A stretch of 64,000 nucleotides of DNA from an uncultured Aquimarina sp. GTDB taxonomy: Bacteria > Bacteroidota > Bacteroidia > Flavobacteriales > Flavobacteriaceae. Of this stretch, positions 1 to 10,098 are shown in pieces. How positions within the stretch are numbered: the stretch's first letter is position 1; each line of letters starts with the position of its first letter. The stretch lies in assembly GCA_947500505.1 (NCBI GenBank), contig CANMSL010000005.1, positions 124,001 to 188,000 on the forward strand, in the 5' to 3' direction. The position numbers were made by a program, and so were the translations under genes. The notes under the pieces are model-generated. The model made no database searches. It was not told the DNA's origin and was given only the letters and a program-made list of their open reading frames with translations.

Positions 1-2016
1 TTTTTGTGATTGTATGGACGATTGATCGTCCATTTTCTTTTTGTAGCAATTGGTTTCTTTTTCATCCTGAATTCTAGCTTTGACAGTGTCATTTAATTGA
101 ATTTTCAGAATATTTTTTAATTCTTTCTTACAGTCCTCGTCTAATATAGGAACCAAGACTTCTATGCGTTTATCAAGGTTACGTGTCATCCAGTCAGCAC
201 TACCTATGTATAACTTTTCATCTCTATTGTTTTCGAATAGATAAATTCTTCCGTGCTCCAAAAATCTATCTACTATGCTTATCATTTTTATATTTTCACT
301 AATTCCGGATAGTCCAGGAATTAGACATGTGAACCCTCTTACTATTAGTTCTATTTTTACTCCCGCATTACTGGCATCATAAAGCTTACTTATTATCTGT
401 TTATCTTCTAAACTATTTAATTTTGCCTTAATACCAGATGGTTTTCCATTTTCTACGTTAGTTATTTCATTATCAATAAGTTCTTCAAAAGTTTTTCTCG
501 TATTGTAAGGAGATACCAACAGATGTTTTGGTTTAGGTAATATCATCTTTCCGGATAATACTTCAAAAACTTCGGATAATTCTTCGGTAATTAATGGATT
601 AGCTGTGAATAGTCCATGATCACAATATATTTCGGAAGTTTTGGCATTAAAATTACCTGTGCCAATATATCCATAAAATATTTCCTTTTTTTGCTCTTTA
701 CGTTTTACAAGTAATATTTTAGAATGAACTTTAATTTTTGGATAGCTATAAAAGACTGATGCTCCTTTTTTTTCAAAAATCGCACCCCATTTCAAATTAT
801 TTTCTTCATCAAAACGTGCTTTAGCTTCTACAAAGACAGTAACTTTTTTACCGTTTTCTAAGGCTTTTAGCAAAGAAGTTGTAAGCTCAGATTCTTTAGC
901 AACTCGATACAAAGATATTTTGATTTCGGTAGTATCGGGATCTGTCGCAGCCTGATTAATAAAGTTTTGAACATAATTGAAAGACATATATGGAAAATGC
1001 ACTAATTGATCTTTTTTTAAAATTACTTCAAAATAGTTAGTATTATGATCAAATGCACTATGCTTTATTGTTGTTACTTCCGGATAGTGTAAAGATTTAT
1101 TATTAGTAGGATCAGGAAAATCAAAGAAGTCACTAAAATTATGATACTTTGCACCTGGAATCATATCAATCTTACCTAAATTGAAAAATTTTCGCACTTT
1201 GGTTTTTAGAGCCTTTGGCATTGATGCATCAAATAATAAACGAGTAGGCTGACCATAATCTCTTTGGGATAATGATTCCTTTATTTTTTCCGCTAGTACA
1301 CCTTCAAACTCATCATCTATATATAACTCTGCATCCCGCGATAATTTTATTTGAAAACAATCTTTAATAGTTTTATCCTCAAAAATCTGGTTCAGATTAG
1401 ACTTAATGATATTTTCCAAAAATGTGATAAAATGGTTTTGGTTGGATTTTGGAAAACAGACAAACCTACCTAACTCATCTGAAGGGATATTAACAATTCC
1501 ATAGATATCATCACCCTTTTGAAAAGTTATTAGATAATACAATTTGTTATTCTCTAAAAAAAACTCCTTGTCATCCTTTAAATTAACCAGTTTACCATTA
1601 ATTTTCGGAAGTATTTTAGAAATAAAAAATCGTGTTGCAAACTGATGCTGATTGAGATCAAATTGGTTATTATCAATTAAATGAATACGATGCTTGACCA
1701 GTTCGGGTATGAGGTCGTTGGAAAAAATATCTCCAAATTTTTCTTGTTGAATTCTAACTCGTTTAAGTATTTCTTTTACCTGTTTACTTGGTTTAAGTGC
1801 AAGTTTTTTGCGTAGCTTTTTATCTATTCTTTTAATCTGGCGTAATCTAGAAACCCTTACACTGAAGTATTCATCAAGGTTAGAAGAGAATATAGCTAAA
1901 AACTTTAGTCTTTCATACAATGGATTTGATTGGTCCTCAGCTTCCTGTAAAACACGATCGTTAAAACTCAACCAATTCAGATCTCTATTTTTGTAGGGAT
2001 ATTCTTTTAAATTCAT
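1..2016 (-). CDS. ppk1: Polyphosphate kinase 1, C-terminus cut by window edge
   Basis: Transfers the terminal phosphate of ATP onto inorganic polyphosphate, reversibly. The reading frame is open from the ATG at 2016 to the window edge, giving about 672 residues; the family is usually about 690-700, so only a short tail is missing. The start (MNLKEYPYKNRDLNWLSFND) matches the N-terminal PPK1 domain. The phospholipase-D-like catalytic half carries a KVHSKI motif near residue 428, which holds the autophosphorylated His in this family, a GTGNFN motif just after it, and the second conserved His in FLEHGRI near residue 585. It is the last gene seen of a leftward group, 50 bp after the phosphorylase. 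The family assignment is firm. Confidence 0.95.
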   Translation of the reverse strand, partial: MNLKEYPYKNRDLNWLSFNDRVLQEAEDQSNPLYERLKFLAIFSSNLDEYFSVRVSRLRQIKRIDKKLRKKLALKPSKQVKEILKRVRIQQEKFGDIFSNDLIPELVKHRIHLIDNNQFDLNQHQFATRFFISKILPKINGKLVNLKDDKEFFLENNKLYYLITFQKGDDIYGIVNIPSDELGRFVCFPKSNQNHFITFLENIIKSNLNQIFEDKTIKDCFQIKLSRDAELYIDDEFEGVLAEKIKESLSQRDYGQPTRLLFDASMPKALKTKVRKFFNLGKIDMIPGAKYHNFSDFFDFPDPTNNKSLHYPEVTTIKHSAFDHNTNYFEVILKKDQLVHFPYMSFNYVQNFINQAATDPDTTEIKISLYRVAKESELTTSLLKALENGKKVTVFVEAKARFDEENNLKWGAIFEKKGASVFYSYPKIKVHSKILLVKRKEQKKEIFYGYIGTGNFNAKTSEIYCDHGLFTANPLITEELSEVFEVLSGKMILPKPKHLLVSPYNTRKTFEELIDNEITNVENGKPSGIKAKLNSLEDKQIISKLYDASNAGVKIELIVRGFTCLIPGLSGISENIKMISIVDRFLEHGRIYLFENNRDEKLYIGSADWMTRNLDKRIEVLVPILDEDCKKELKNILKIQLNDTVKARIQDEKETNCYKKKMDDQSSIQSQK

Positions 2017-2066
2017 ACACAAAATTAAATTTTCTAGATCTTCTAAGTTTTAATTTAAGGTTAAAT

Positions 2067-2945
2067 CTATTCAGAAAAACTAATGATTTTATCTAAAGTG
2101 TATTTAATTAATTTGTCAACCGTTTTCTTTGGATTGTTACTAAACTGACCTGTTTCTCGGTTGGCTATCATGGCATTCATAGATACTGCACGATGTCCTA
2201 ATAGTTTAGCCATACCATATATACCGGCAGTTTCCATCTCCAGATTTGTGATTTTTTTATCCGCATAGCTAAAAGATGCTATTTTTTCATTAAGTAAAGA
2301 ATCCGAAGTCTCTAGTCTTAATACTCGTCCTTGCGGACCGTAAAAACCTACATTTGTTATCGTAAACCCTTTTCTGGTTTGATCGCTTTGCATATGCCTT
2401 CCGAGTTTCTTGTCAAATGATACTACATAGGGAGTTGATTTATTGGTATCCCAATCCAAATGCTTTACTAAAGGTTCCGAAATCTGTGGGAACTGAATGC
2501 TTTTACTATTATAAAAATGTAGTAAACTGTCAAAACCTATAGCAAGTTCTGAAACAATGAAGCTGTCAAGGGGTATTTCCGATTGTATTGCTCCGGAGGT
2601 TCCAACACGAATAATGTTAAGAGGAGTATGAGATTTTTTGATTTCTCTTGTTTTTAGATCTATATTCACCAGTGCATCCAATTCATTAAAAACAATATCA
2701 ATATTGTCAGTGCCGATCCCTGTAGAAAGTACTGTCAATCTTTTTCCTTGATAAGTTCCGGTTTGGGTATGAAACTCTCTTTTGCTTATTTTGAATTCTA
2801 TAGTGTCAAAATATTGGGTAACTCTGTCCACGCGATCAGGATCTCCAACAATAATAACAGTTTCTGCTAGGTGTTCCGGTTTTAAATTTAAATGATAAAT
2901 ACTTCCGTCCGGATTAAGAATTAGTTCGGATTCGGCTATAGCCAT
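2067..2945 (-). CDS. Nucleoside phosphorylase (uridine phosphorylase-like)
   Basis: Likely cleaves a nucleoside with phosphate to free base and pentose-1-phosphate (purine/uridine phosphorylase superfamily). The 292-residue protein shows the family's phosphate-binding start (VGDPDRVDR near residue 34), the central IIRVGTSGAIQ segment near residue 110 and the late NLEMETAGIYGMA segment near residue 235 that contacts the ribose. There is no signal peptide, so it should be cytosolic. It lies 1 bp from the DUF1835 gene and is probably cotranscribed with it. Substrate (uridine or another nucleoside) cannot be told from the sequence. Confidence 0.88.
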   Translation of the reverse strand: MAIAESELILNPDGSIYHLNLKPEHLAETVIIVGDPDRVDRVTQYFDTIEFKISKREFHTQTGTYQGKRLTVLSTGIGTDNIDIVFNELDALVNIDLKTREIKKSHTPLNIIRVGTSGAIQSEIPLDSFIVSELAIGFDSLLHFYNSKSIQFPQISEPLVKHLDWDTNKSTPYVVSFDKKLGRHMQSDQTRKGFTITNVGFYGPQGRVLRLETSDSLLNEKIASFSYADKKITNLEMETAGIYGMAKLLGHRAVSMNAMIANRETGQFSNNPKKTVDKLIKYTLDKIISFSE

Positions 2946-2946
2946 A

Positions 2947-3930
2947 TTATAATTTTAGTAGATTGTGTGTGTCGTTGTTATAGAGGTAGTCGTACTTTTT
3001 GACTCCACCGTAGTACCATTCCAATTTCTGTGTGTTATAAAAATTTTTCTTTTGGTGTAGTGCCAACTTTCCTCTTTCAGATAATAAAAGTCGATCCGTG
3101 GTTTGGTCAAAAAATTGAAAAAGCCTGGCTAGTACACGCTTCATCTGCATGTCGCCATATCCATAAAATCCTTGATACTCCAGTGCGTAGCCCATTAGTT
3201 GTTTAATATTTTTGATCTGGTATGTGTTTACCATTTCCAAAATATTATGTTCCAGGATATTAAGACCAGTCATCATATTGGGGAATCGTTGTAAATGTGC
3301 TCTTAGGCAAATAGCTAAATAATCAAAAGATGATTTCTTTTTGATTTGTCCAGCTATTTTTTTTGGATTTGACTCGCAGTATAGTGTCCACACGTGGGAT
3401 GCCAGTTCTAAGTCATTAACGTTTAATAGGGTTTTGTTTTGGTAATGTTCTTTTAGCTGTACATCGGATAATTCACAAAGCCCCAAATGTTTTTTCGCAT
3501 TCTCAACCCGGCCGCTACAAACCAAGTAAACAGGAGTGTCTTTTATCCCTCTACGAAGTAATAGACTGATGGCAGCAATCATATTGATATGACAAAAAAG
3601 GTCATACTCGAACCAAAGTATAATTTCATCATATTTTTCTACAAAGTTTAGTTTGTTTAGTTGACTTATAAACTTTTCTTCATAATCTTCAGAAGAAATT
3701 CTATAATATTTTTTCAGAAAAGCTTTCCGCTTTATAATAGCTTCATCTGTCTCAATCCTAATTTCGGTAGGGCCTTCGCATAACATCTCTCGCCATATTA
3801 CAAGTTCATCATTAACTAGATTTAGCTTTTTTAAGCGATTTGTTAAACTATCACCATTAGTGATATGTAGTTTTGTAGCCCCCAATTTTATGATTATTTT
3901 TTGAATTGTGAGACAGAAATTATCCTCCAA
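2947..3930 (-). CDS. DUF1835 domain protein
   Basis: A 327-residue cytosolic protein of unknown function. The segment LHITNGDSLTNRL near residue 21 is the typical opening of the DUF1835 domain, which fills roughly residues 18-145; the rest is an alpha-helical C-terminal region rich in Leu and Lys. No catalytic motif is evident. Its start overlaps the 3' end of the SUI1-family gene by 11 bp, which points to translational coupling. Such proteins are common in Flavobacteriaceae beside housekeeping genes; I assign no role. Confidence 0.8.
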   Translation of the reverse strand: MEDNFCLTIQKIIIKLGATKLHITNGDSLTNRLKKLNLVNDELVIWREMLCEGPTEIRIETDEAIIKRKAFLKKYYRISSEDYEEKFISQLNKLNFVEKYDEIILWFEYDLFCHINMIAAISLLLRRGIKDTPVYLVCSGRVENAKKHLGLCELSDVQLKEHYQNKTLLNVNDLELASHVWTLYCESNPKKIAGQIKKKSSFDYLAICLRAHLQRFPNMMTGLNILEHNILEMVNTYQIKNIKQLMGYALEYQGFYGYGDMQMKRVLARLFQFFDQTTDRLLLSERGKLALHQKKNFYNTQKLEWYYGGVKKYDYLYNNDTHNLLKL

Positions 3931-4255
3931 CTCGTTTTACATTAAATCCTTTATCCCTTAGAATGTTCATTATTTTATCGCGATAGTCCCCTTGTATTAT
4001 GATACGTTCATTTTTAAAGCTCCCACCTACACTTAATTTAGTCTTTATCTCTTTAGCAAGCTTCTTAAAATCTTCATCAGCGCCATTATATCCCTCCAGA
4101 ATAGTAATTGGTTTCCCCTTTCTTTTCTCATATTTACAGATAATCGGATCATCCTGTATCCAAATATCATTTTCTTTTTCCGAATCCTTTTCTTTTTCTT
4201 CTTCGATTGGTTCGTGATCGGGAAATAAGCTTTTTAATTGATCTTTTAAATCCAT
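3920..4255 (-). CDS. SUI1/eIF1-like translation factor (YciH family)
   Basis: A 111-residue protein. An acidic, Lys/Glu-rich N-terminal half (residues 1-45) precedes a compact SUI1 domain (about 46-111) with the family's GKPITILEGYNG, LAKEIKTKLSVGGS and RIIIQGDYRDKI segments. Bacterial members resemble eukaryotic eIF1 and are thought to affect start-codon selection on the ribosome; that role is taken from the family, not from this sequence. It sits between the oxygenase (9 bp upstream) and the DUF1835 gene (11 bp overlap) in an apparent leftward operon. Confidence 0.9.
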   Translation of the reverse strand: MDLKDQLKSLFPDHEPIEEEKEKDSEKENDIWIQDDPIICKYEKRKGKPITILEGYNGADEDFKKLAKEIKTKLSVGGSFKNERIIIQGDYRDKIMNILRDKGFNVKRVGG

Positions 4256-4264
4256 CTATGGAAA

Positions 4265-5215
4265 CTATTTCTTTATCAAACCTATTTCGACTAATCTTTG
4301 CTGCAGAAATTCTCCTGCAGTTATATCTTCGTACTGCTTTGGATTGTCCTCAGAAATACATTCCTCCAGACAATTTAGCTTCATATCGCTTCTGGGATGC
4401 ATAAAGAATGGAATAGAGTATCTTGGCTTACCCCATTGTTCTTTTGGAGGATTAATAACTCTGTGTATTGTAGAGCGTAATCTATTATTGGTGTGACGTT
4501 CTAGCATATCACCAACATTAATAACTAATTCATCTTCTTGCGGAATAGCATCGATCCATTCACCGTCTTTGCGCTGTACTTGCAAACCACCAGTAGAAGC
4601 TCCCATTAGTAATGTAATTAAATTAATATCTCCGTGAGCTCCTGCGCGCACGGCACCTTTTGGCTCTTCTGTAATAGGTGGATAGTGGATAGGACGCAAA
4701 ATACTATTACCATTACTTGCCCAATGATCGAAATAATGTTCATCCAGACCTATATAAATAGCAAGAGCTCTTAAAACATAAATACCTGTTTTTTCTAACA
4801 TTCTATATGCTTCCATACCGGTATGGTTAAAATCCATAAGCTCATCTACAATAACATTTGGAGGATATTCTTCAATTAAATTAGCGCCCTCTGATGGTTC
4901 CTGACCAAAATGCCAGAATTCTTTAAGGTCACCTTCTTTTTTACCTTTTGCATGTTCTTTTCCAAAAGATATATACCCTCTTTGTCCTCCCAATCCCTCT
5001 ATCTCATACTTTTGCTTATCTTCTAAGGGTAAAGCAAAAAAAGCCTTTACCTCCTTATAAAGTTCAGCCACTAAATCATCACTCAAAAAGTGATTTTTTA
5101 ATGCAACAAAACCTATTTCTTCGTAGGCCTTTCCTATTTCATCAACAAATTTTTGTTTACGTGATGGATCCTCAGATAGAAAATCTGCAAGATCGACACT
5201 TGGAATATTATTCAT
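4265..5215 (-). CDS. 2-oxoglutarate/Fe(II) oxygenase, isopenicillin N synthase family
   Basis: A soluble 316-residue oxygenase. The N-terminal DIOX_N region (residues 5-110) is followed by the 2OG-Fe(II) core. The iron ligands are visible as H194 and D196 (AHGDINL) and H251 (HRVINPP), and the 2-oxoglutarate-binding pair as R265 and S267 (RYSIPFF). All active-site residues are present, so it should be active. The substrate is unknown; related proteins in Flavobacteriaceae are annotated only to family level. First gene of the leftward group, divergent from the dehydrogenase gene at 5508. Confidence 0.9.
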   Translation of the reverse strand: MNNIPSVDLADFLSEDPSRKQKFVDEIGKAYEEIGFVALKNHFLSDDLVAELYKEVKAFFALPLEDKQKYEIEGLGGQRGYISFGKEHAKGKKEGDLKEFWHFGQEPSEGANLIEEYPPNVIVDELMDFNHTGMEAYRMLEKTGIYVLRALAIYIGLDEHYFDHWASNGNSILRPIHYPPITEEPKGAVRAGAHGDINLITLLMGASTGGLQVQRKDGEWIDAIPQEDELVINVGDMLERHTNNRLRSTIHRVINPPKEQWGKPRYSIPFFMHPRSDMKLNCLEECISEDNPKQYEDITAGEFLQQRLVEIGLIKK

Positions 5216-5414
5216 GCGTTTGTAATTTTCTTTAACTAAAATAGATGTATTTCACAAAATAGACATCATCCTCGATGTATTTTTTTATATTTTTTACAAA
5301 TACTGTCAAATTACTTTTTTTTTAGCTTTTAAAGATTAATCTCTAGTAAATTTAATTAATTCGCATTATTGTTCTGTCCAAATTAACAACTACTTAATAT
5401 TATTGTGGTGTTAG

Positions 5415-5447
5415 TTGTTTTTTCTGAAATAAAAATAATTACATTTA
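5415..5447 (+). promoter_or_regulatory. Candidate promoter for the E1 dehydrogenase gene
   Basis: TTG at 5415-5417 and TACATTTA at 5440-5447 are separated by 22 nt. This fits the Bacteroidota pattern TTG / TAnnTTTG except for the last base. It lies about 60 bp before the ATG at 5508, in the divergent spacer. Sequence match only. Confidence 0.4.
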
Positions 5448-5507
5448 CTAGTCTATTTTTCATTATTGAAATTATTAATTAACTGGATTTATTGATTTTT
5501 GAAACCT

Positions 5508-7505
5508 ATGGCAGAAGAAAAATTAGTATTTGATTTTGATAGGAAAGAGTTTAGTGATGAACTTTTAATTTCTTTATATAGTTACATGCTAAAGCCACGA
5601 TTGATTGAAGAAAAAATGCTGATTTTACTTCGTCAAGGTAAGATTTCCAAGTGGTTTAGTGGAATTGGCCAGGAAGCTATTTCGGTTGGTGTGACCATGG
5701 CTTTGCATAAAGATGAATATGTATTGCCTATGCATCGCAACCTAGGTGTTTTTACTACAAGAGATGTACCTCTGTTCAGGCTTTTTAGTCAATGGCAAGG
5801 TAAAGCAAATGGTTTTACCAATGGACGTGATCGTTCTTTCCATTTTGGCACTCAGGAGTATAAAATTGTAGGTATGATTTCGCATCTGGGACCTCAGTTA
5901 GGAGTTGCCAGCGGTATTGCTTTAGGTAATGTTTTGAAAGGCACTAATAAAATTACCGCTGTGTTTACCGGGGAAGGAGGTACCAGTGAAGGAGATTTTC
6001 ATGAGGCATTAAATATTGCATCCGTATGGAGTTTGCCAGTACTATTTTGTATTGAGAACAATGGATATGGTTTGTCTACACCAACAAGTGAACAATACAA
6101 CTGTAAAAATCTCGCTGATCGTGGACTTGGGTATGGTATGGAATCGCATGTTATCGATGGTAATAATGTATTAGAAGTTTATGATAAAGTAAATAAACTG
6201 GCAGAGAGTATACGGCAAAATCCAAGACCTGTTTTGTTAGAGTTTAAAACGTTTAGAATGCGTGGTCATGAGGAGGCAAGTGGTACTAAATATGTTCCAA
6301 CAGAATTGATGGAACAATGGACATTAAAAGATCCTTTAAAGAATTATAGGGAATACCTTATAGAAAATTGTATTCTTTCTGAATCAGATGAACTTAAGGA
6401 AATATCAGATATCAGAATTGAAATCGATGAACATTGGCAAAAAGCGAATGAAGAAGAAAAGATTAATGTAGATCTGAATAGAGAATTAAATGATGTTTAT
6501 AAAGCATTTGACTGTAAAGATACACAACCCAATAAAATTGCCAAAGAGTTAAGACTTATCGACGCTATCTCGGAAGGTTTAAAAGAAGGAATGCGGAAGT
6601 TTAACGACTTGGTTATTATGGGGCAGGATATTGCAGATTACGGAGGAGTTTTTAAGATTACTGAAGGTTTTGTAGAGGAATTTGGTAAAGATAGAGTTCG
6701 TAATACGCCAATTTGTGAATCAGCCGTGATTTCTGCGGCCTATGGTTTGTCGGTAAATGGCTTAAAAGCAATCGTAGAAATGCAATTTGCAGATTTTGTC
6801 TCTTCAGGATTTAATCCTATTGTAAATCTTTTGGCAAAATCACATTATCGTTGGAATCAATCGGCAGATGTGGTCGTAAGAATGCCTTGTGGAGGAGGTG
6901 TCGGTGCGGGGCCATTTCATAGTCAGACAAATGAAGCCTGGTTTACAAAAACTCCCGGACTAAAAGTTGTATACCCGGCTTTTCCTGCAGATGCTAAAGG
7001 ACTATTGCTTACCGCTATCGAAGACCCAAATCCAGTATTGTTTTTTGAGCATAAAGCATTATACCGTAGTATAAGAGAAGAAGTGCCGGAAGGATACTAT
7101 ACCATTCCTTTTGGAAAGGCTGCCTTATTGAAAGAAGGAGATCAGATAACGATAATCAGTTACGGAGCCGGAGTTCATTGGGTGTTAGAAACATTAGAAA
7201 AACATTCAGAAATACAAGCCGATCTCATTGATTTAAGAACCTTACAACCATTAGATGTAGAAACGATTTTATCATCCGTAAAGAAAACCGGTAAAGCTAT
7301 CATACTACAAGAAGATTCTATATTCGGCGGAATAGCTTCCGATATTTCGGCAATGATCATAGAAAACTGTTTTGAACATCTAGATGCTCCTGTAAGAAGA
7401 GTGGGCAGTTTAGAAACACCAATTCCTTTTGAACCCGACTTAGAATCTCAATATTTGGCAAAAAACAGGTTTGAAAATGAGTTGATAGATTTGCATGCGT
7501 ATTAA
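5508..7505 (+). CDS. Fused alpha-keto acid dehydrogenase E1 (alpha-beta)
   Basis: Thiamine-diphosphate-dependent decarboxylase of a 2-oxo acid dehydrogenase complex, most likely acting on branched-chain 2-oxo acids. One 665-residue chain contains the alpha subunit (about 1-330, with the ThDP motif GEGGTSEGDF near residue 155 and ENNGYG downstream) and then the beta subunit (about 345-665, with MGQDIADYGG, EMQFADFVSSG and the transketolase C-terminal domain). A TTG nine bases upstream is in frame, but the ATG at 5508 gives the expected N-terminus. The single-chain fusion is usual in Bacteroidota. Monocistronic by position. Confidence 0.9.
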   Translation: MAEEKLVFDFDRKEFSDELLISLYSYMLKPRLIEEKMLILLRQGKISKWFSGIGQEAISVGVTMALHKDEYVLPMHRNLGVFTTRDVPLFRLFSQWQGKANGFTNGRDRSFHFGTQEYKIVGMISHLGPQLGVASGIALGNVLKGTNKITAVFTGEGGTSEGDFHEALNIASVWSLPVLFCIENNGYGLSTPTSEQYNCKNLADRGLGYGMESHVIDGNNVLEVYDKVNKLAESIRQNPRPVLLEFKTFRMRGHEEASGTKYVPTELMEQWTLKDPLKNYREYLIENCILSESDELKEISDIRIEIDEHWQKANEEEKINVDLNRELNDVYKAFDCKDTQPNKIAKELRLIDAISEGLKEGMRKFNDLVIMGQDIADYGGVFKITEGFVEEFGKDRVRNTPICESAVISAAYGLSVNGLKAIVEMQFADFVSSGFNPIVNLLAKSHYRWNQSADVVVRMPCGGGVGAGPFHSQTNEAWFTKTPGLKVVYPAFPADAKGLLLTAIEDPNPVLFFEHKALYRSIREEVPEGYYTIPFGKAALLKEGDQITIISYGAGVHWVLETLEKHSEIQADLIDLRTLQPLDVETILSSVKKTGKAIILQEDSIFGGIASDISAMIIENCFEHLDAPVRRVGSLETPIPFEPDLESQYLAKNRFENELIDLHAY

Positions 7506-7669
7506 CACCTGTTTTTTGTTCCGAAAACGTTTTTGTTAATAAAAATGAGTAAGAATTTATATATTTGATTTTCAGATGTTTATTGTTTTTAGATCGATGA
7601 ATTGATTTTTTTATAGGATAATAGGGCAATGTAAATTTTAGTAAGGGTTAAAATCCCCTATAGTATAAG

Positions 7670-7700
7670 TTGTGTGTTCTGTTGTTAAATCTTAATTTCG
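7670..7700 (+). promoter_or_regulatory. Candidate promoter of the polysaccharide operon
   Basis: TTG at 7670-7672 and TAATTTCG at 7693-7700 are separated by 20 nt, close to the Bacteroidota TTG / TAnnTTTG consensus. It leaves a leader of about 60 nt before the ATG at 7765. Two G- or C-rich elements flank it (TCCCCTATAG near 7653 and CAGGGGGATT near 7726), which could be regulator sites. No experimental support. Confidence 0.45.
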
Positions 7701-7764
7701 CGCAGCTTATGTAATAAAAATAGCACAGGGGGATTAAAAATCAAGGGGTAATGCAAAAAAACAC

Positions 7765-8763
7765 ATGAATACTAATCAATTAGAACTATTGAGTTCTTCA
7801 ACTGTTTTGGTAACCGGAGCAGCAGGTTTTATAGGATCAAATCTATGTGAAGCTTTATTAGAAACGGGTAGTAAAGTGATAGGCTTGGATAATTTTGTAA
7901 CTGGGCATAAAAAAAACTTAGCAGCGATTAGCAAAAATCCGAATTTTACATTTATAGAAGGCGATATCCGTAATCTTGATGACTGCCATAAAGCTTGCAA
8001 TGGCGTTAATTACATATTGCATCAAGCTGCGTTAGGGTCCGTACCCAGATCTATAAACGATCCTATAACAAGTAATGATGTAAATGTTGGTGGCTTCCTT
8101 AATATGTTAGTAGCAGCAAGAGATGCGGGAGTGAATCGATTTATATATGCAGCAAGCTCTTCTACTTATGGAGATTCTAAAGCATTACCAAAAGTAGAAG
8201 AAAAGATTGGAAGACCTTTATCTCCTTACGCTATTACAAAATATGTGAATGAATTGTATGCGGACAATTTTAAAAGAACATATGATTTGGACACTATAGG
8301 ATTAAGATATTTTAATGTTTTCGGACGTAAACAAGATCCTGATGGCGCTTATGCTGCAGTAATACCGAAATTCGTTATGCAATTGATGAAGCACGAATCA
8401 CCGGTAATTAATGGGGATGGGTCTTTCTCCAGAGACTTTACATATATCGATAATGTAGTTCAAATGAATTTAAAGGCAATTGTTTCTGAGAATCAAGAGG
8501 CTTTAAATAATGTATATAATACCGCATATGGAGAGAGAACTACTTTAAATGAGTTAGTTGCTTTATTAAAAGAATATTTATCAGAATTTGATGCCGAAAT
8601 TGCGAATGTAGAGGTTAAGAAAGGACCTGAACGTAAGGGAGATGTACCACATTCTCTGGCATCTGTAGAAAAGGCCAAAACACTTCTGGAATATGATCCC
8701 AAATTTGATATGAAATCCGGATTGAAAGAAGCTGTAAAATGGTATTGGGATAACTTAAAGTAA
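7765..8763 (+). CDS. UDP-GlcNAc(A) 4-epimerase, WbpP/TviC-like
   Basis: SDR-family NAD-dependent epimerase, predicted to interconvert UDP-GlcNAc/UDP-GalNAc or their uronic acids. The 332-residue protein has the Rossmann motif GAAGFIG near residue 19, the serine motif SSSTYGDS near 131 and the catalytic YxxxK as YAITK near 154. The N-terminal extension and the GHKKNL segment resemble WbpP/TviC. It is the first gene of the long rightward operon and is followed 40 bp later by the matching nucleotide-sugar dehydrogenase. The pair supports synthesis of UDP-GalNAcA. Exact substrate is inferred from the pairing. Confidence 0.88.
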   Translation: MNTNQLELLSSSTVLVTGAAGFIGSNLCEALLETGSKVIGLDNFVTGHKKNLAAISKNPNFTFIEGDIRNLDDCHKACNGVNYILHQAALGSVPRSINDPITSNDVNVGGFLNMLVAARDAGVNRFIYAASSSTYGDSKALPKVEEKIGRPLSPYAITKYVNELYADNFKRTYDLDTIGLRYFNVFGRKQDPDGAYAAVIPKFVMQLMKHESPVINGDGSFSRDFTYIDNVVQMNLKAIVSENQEALNNVYNTAYGERTTLNELVALLKEYLSEFDAEIANVEVKKGPERKGDVPHSLASVEKAKTLLEYDPKFDMKSGLKEAVKWYWDNLK

Positions 8764-8803
8764 GTTTTACAGAACTTGCAAATACACTTAAAGAAACACA
8801 AAA

Positions 8804-10084
8804 ATGCAAAACATTAAAATAGCAATCATAGGTTTAGGATATGTAGGACTTCCGCTAGCTAGATTGTTTGCAACCAAATTTCCTGTAGTAGGTTTTGATA
8901 TTAATCAAAGAAGGATAGAGGAACTTAGATCTGGCACAGATTCTACATTAGAAGTAGAGGATGATGTATTGCAGTCTGTATTAAAGACTGACCCCCAAAT
9001 GGAAAGGGGATTGTTTTGTTCTAATAATTTAGAAGATATAAAAGAGTGCAATTATTATATAGTTACGGTTCCAACACCTGTCGATAAAAATAATAGACCT
9101 GACCTCACTCCTTTGTATAAGTCTAGCGAGACCGTTGGTAAAGTGTTAAAAAGAGGTGATATCGTGATTTATGAATCCACAGTATATCCGGGAGTAACAG
9201 AAGAAGAATGTATTCCGGTTTTAGAAAAAATCAGCGGACTGAAATTTAATCAGGATTTTTACGCAGGATATTCTCCAGAACGTATCAATCCCGGAGATAA
9301 ATTACATACAGTAGAAAAAATACTAAAAGTTACTGCCGGATCTACGCCAGAAATAGGTAAAAAAGTAGATGCACTTTACGCTTCTGTAATTACCGCAGGA
9401 ACCCATTTAGCGCCAACCATAAAAGTAGCAGAGGCGGCTAAGGTTATAGAAAATTCGCAACGTGATATTAACATTGCTTTTGTGAATGAGTTAGCCAAGA
9501 TTTTTAATCTAATGGATATTGATACAAATGAAGTCTTAAAAGCAGCCGGAACCAAATGGAATTTCTTGCCTTTTAAGCCGGGTTTGGTTGGAGGACATTG
9601 TATTGGAGTAGATCCGTATTATTTAGCGCAACGAGCACAAGAATTCGGATACCACCCAGAAATCATTTTAGCAGGACGAAGATTAAATGATAGTATGGGA
9701 CAATATGTTGCTTCAGAAGTGATCAAATTAATGGTAAATCACGATATCAAAATCAAAGGAGCTAGTATATTGGTATTAGGAATTACTTTTAAAGAAAATT
9801 GTCCCGATGTTAGAAATACGAGAGCAGTAGATGTAATACAAAACTTAAAGGATTTTGGAACGAATATCGATATTTATGATCCTTGGGCAAATCCATCGGA
9901 AGTGGCGCATGAATATGGTTTGGAAATAATAACGGAATTACCAGATTCAAAATTTGATGCAGTGGTATTAACAGTTGCTCACAAGGAATACCTTGATATA
10001 GACCTCCACTCGATACTTAAGCCAAATGGTGTTTTGTATGATGTAAAAGGTATTTTGAAAGAAAAAGTACATGGAAGATTGTAA
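8804..10084 (+). CDS. UDP-N-acetylhexosamine 6-dehydrogenase, WbpO/TviB-like
   Basis: NAD-dependent oxidation of the C6 hydroxyl of a UDP-HexNAc to a carboxylate. The 426-residue protein has the NAD-binding GLGYVGLPLA at residues 8-17, the middle dimerisation domain, the catalytic cysteine in GGHCIGVDPYYL near residue 264, and a C-terminal UDP-binding domain. Similarity is to the Vi-antigen TviB/WbpO branch. With the epimerase just upstream it should supply UDP-GalNAcA or UDP-GlcNAcA for the repeat unit. Only 14 bp separate it from the next gene. Confidence 0.9.
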   Translation: MQNIKIAIIGLGYVGLPLARLFATKFPVVGFDINQRRIEELRSGTDSTLEVEDDVLQSVLKTDPQMERGLFCSNNLEDIKECNYYIVTVPTPVDKNNRPDLTPLYKSSETVGKVLKRGDIVIYESTVYPGVTEEECIPVLEKISGLKFNQDFYAGYSPERINPGDKLHTVEKILKVTAGSTPEIGKKVDALYASVITAGTHLAPTIKVAEAAKVIENSQRDINIAFVNELAKIFNLMDIDTNEVLKAAGTKWNFLPFKPGLVGGHCIGVDPYYLAQRAQEFGYHPEIILAGRRLNDSMGQYVASEVIKLMVNHDIKIKGASILVLGITFKENCPDVRNTRAVDVIQNLKDFGTNIDIYDPWANPSEVAHEYGLEIITELPDSKFDAVVLTVAHKEYLDIDLHSILKPNGVLYDVKGILKEKVHGRL

Positions 10085-10098
10085 AAGAACTAAAAACT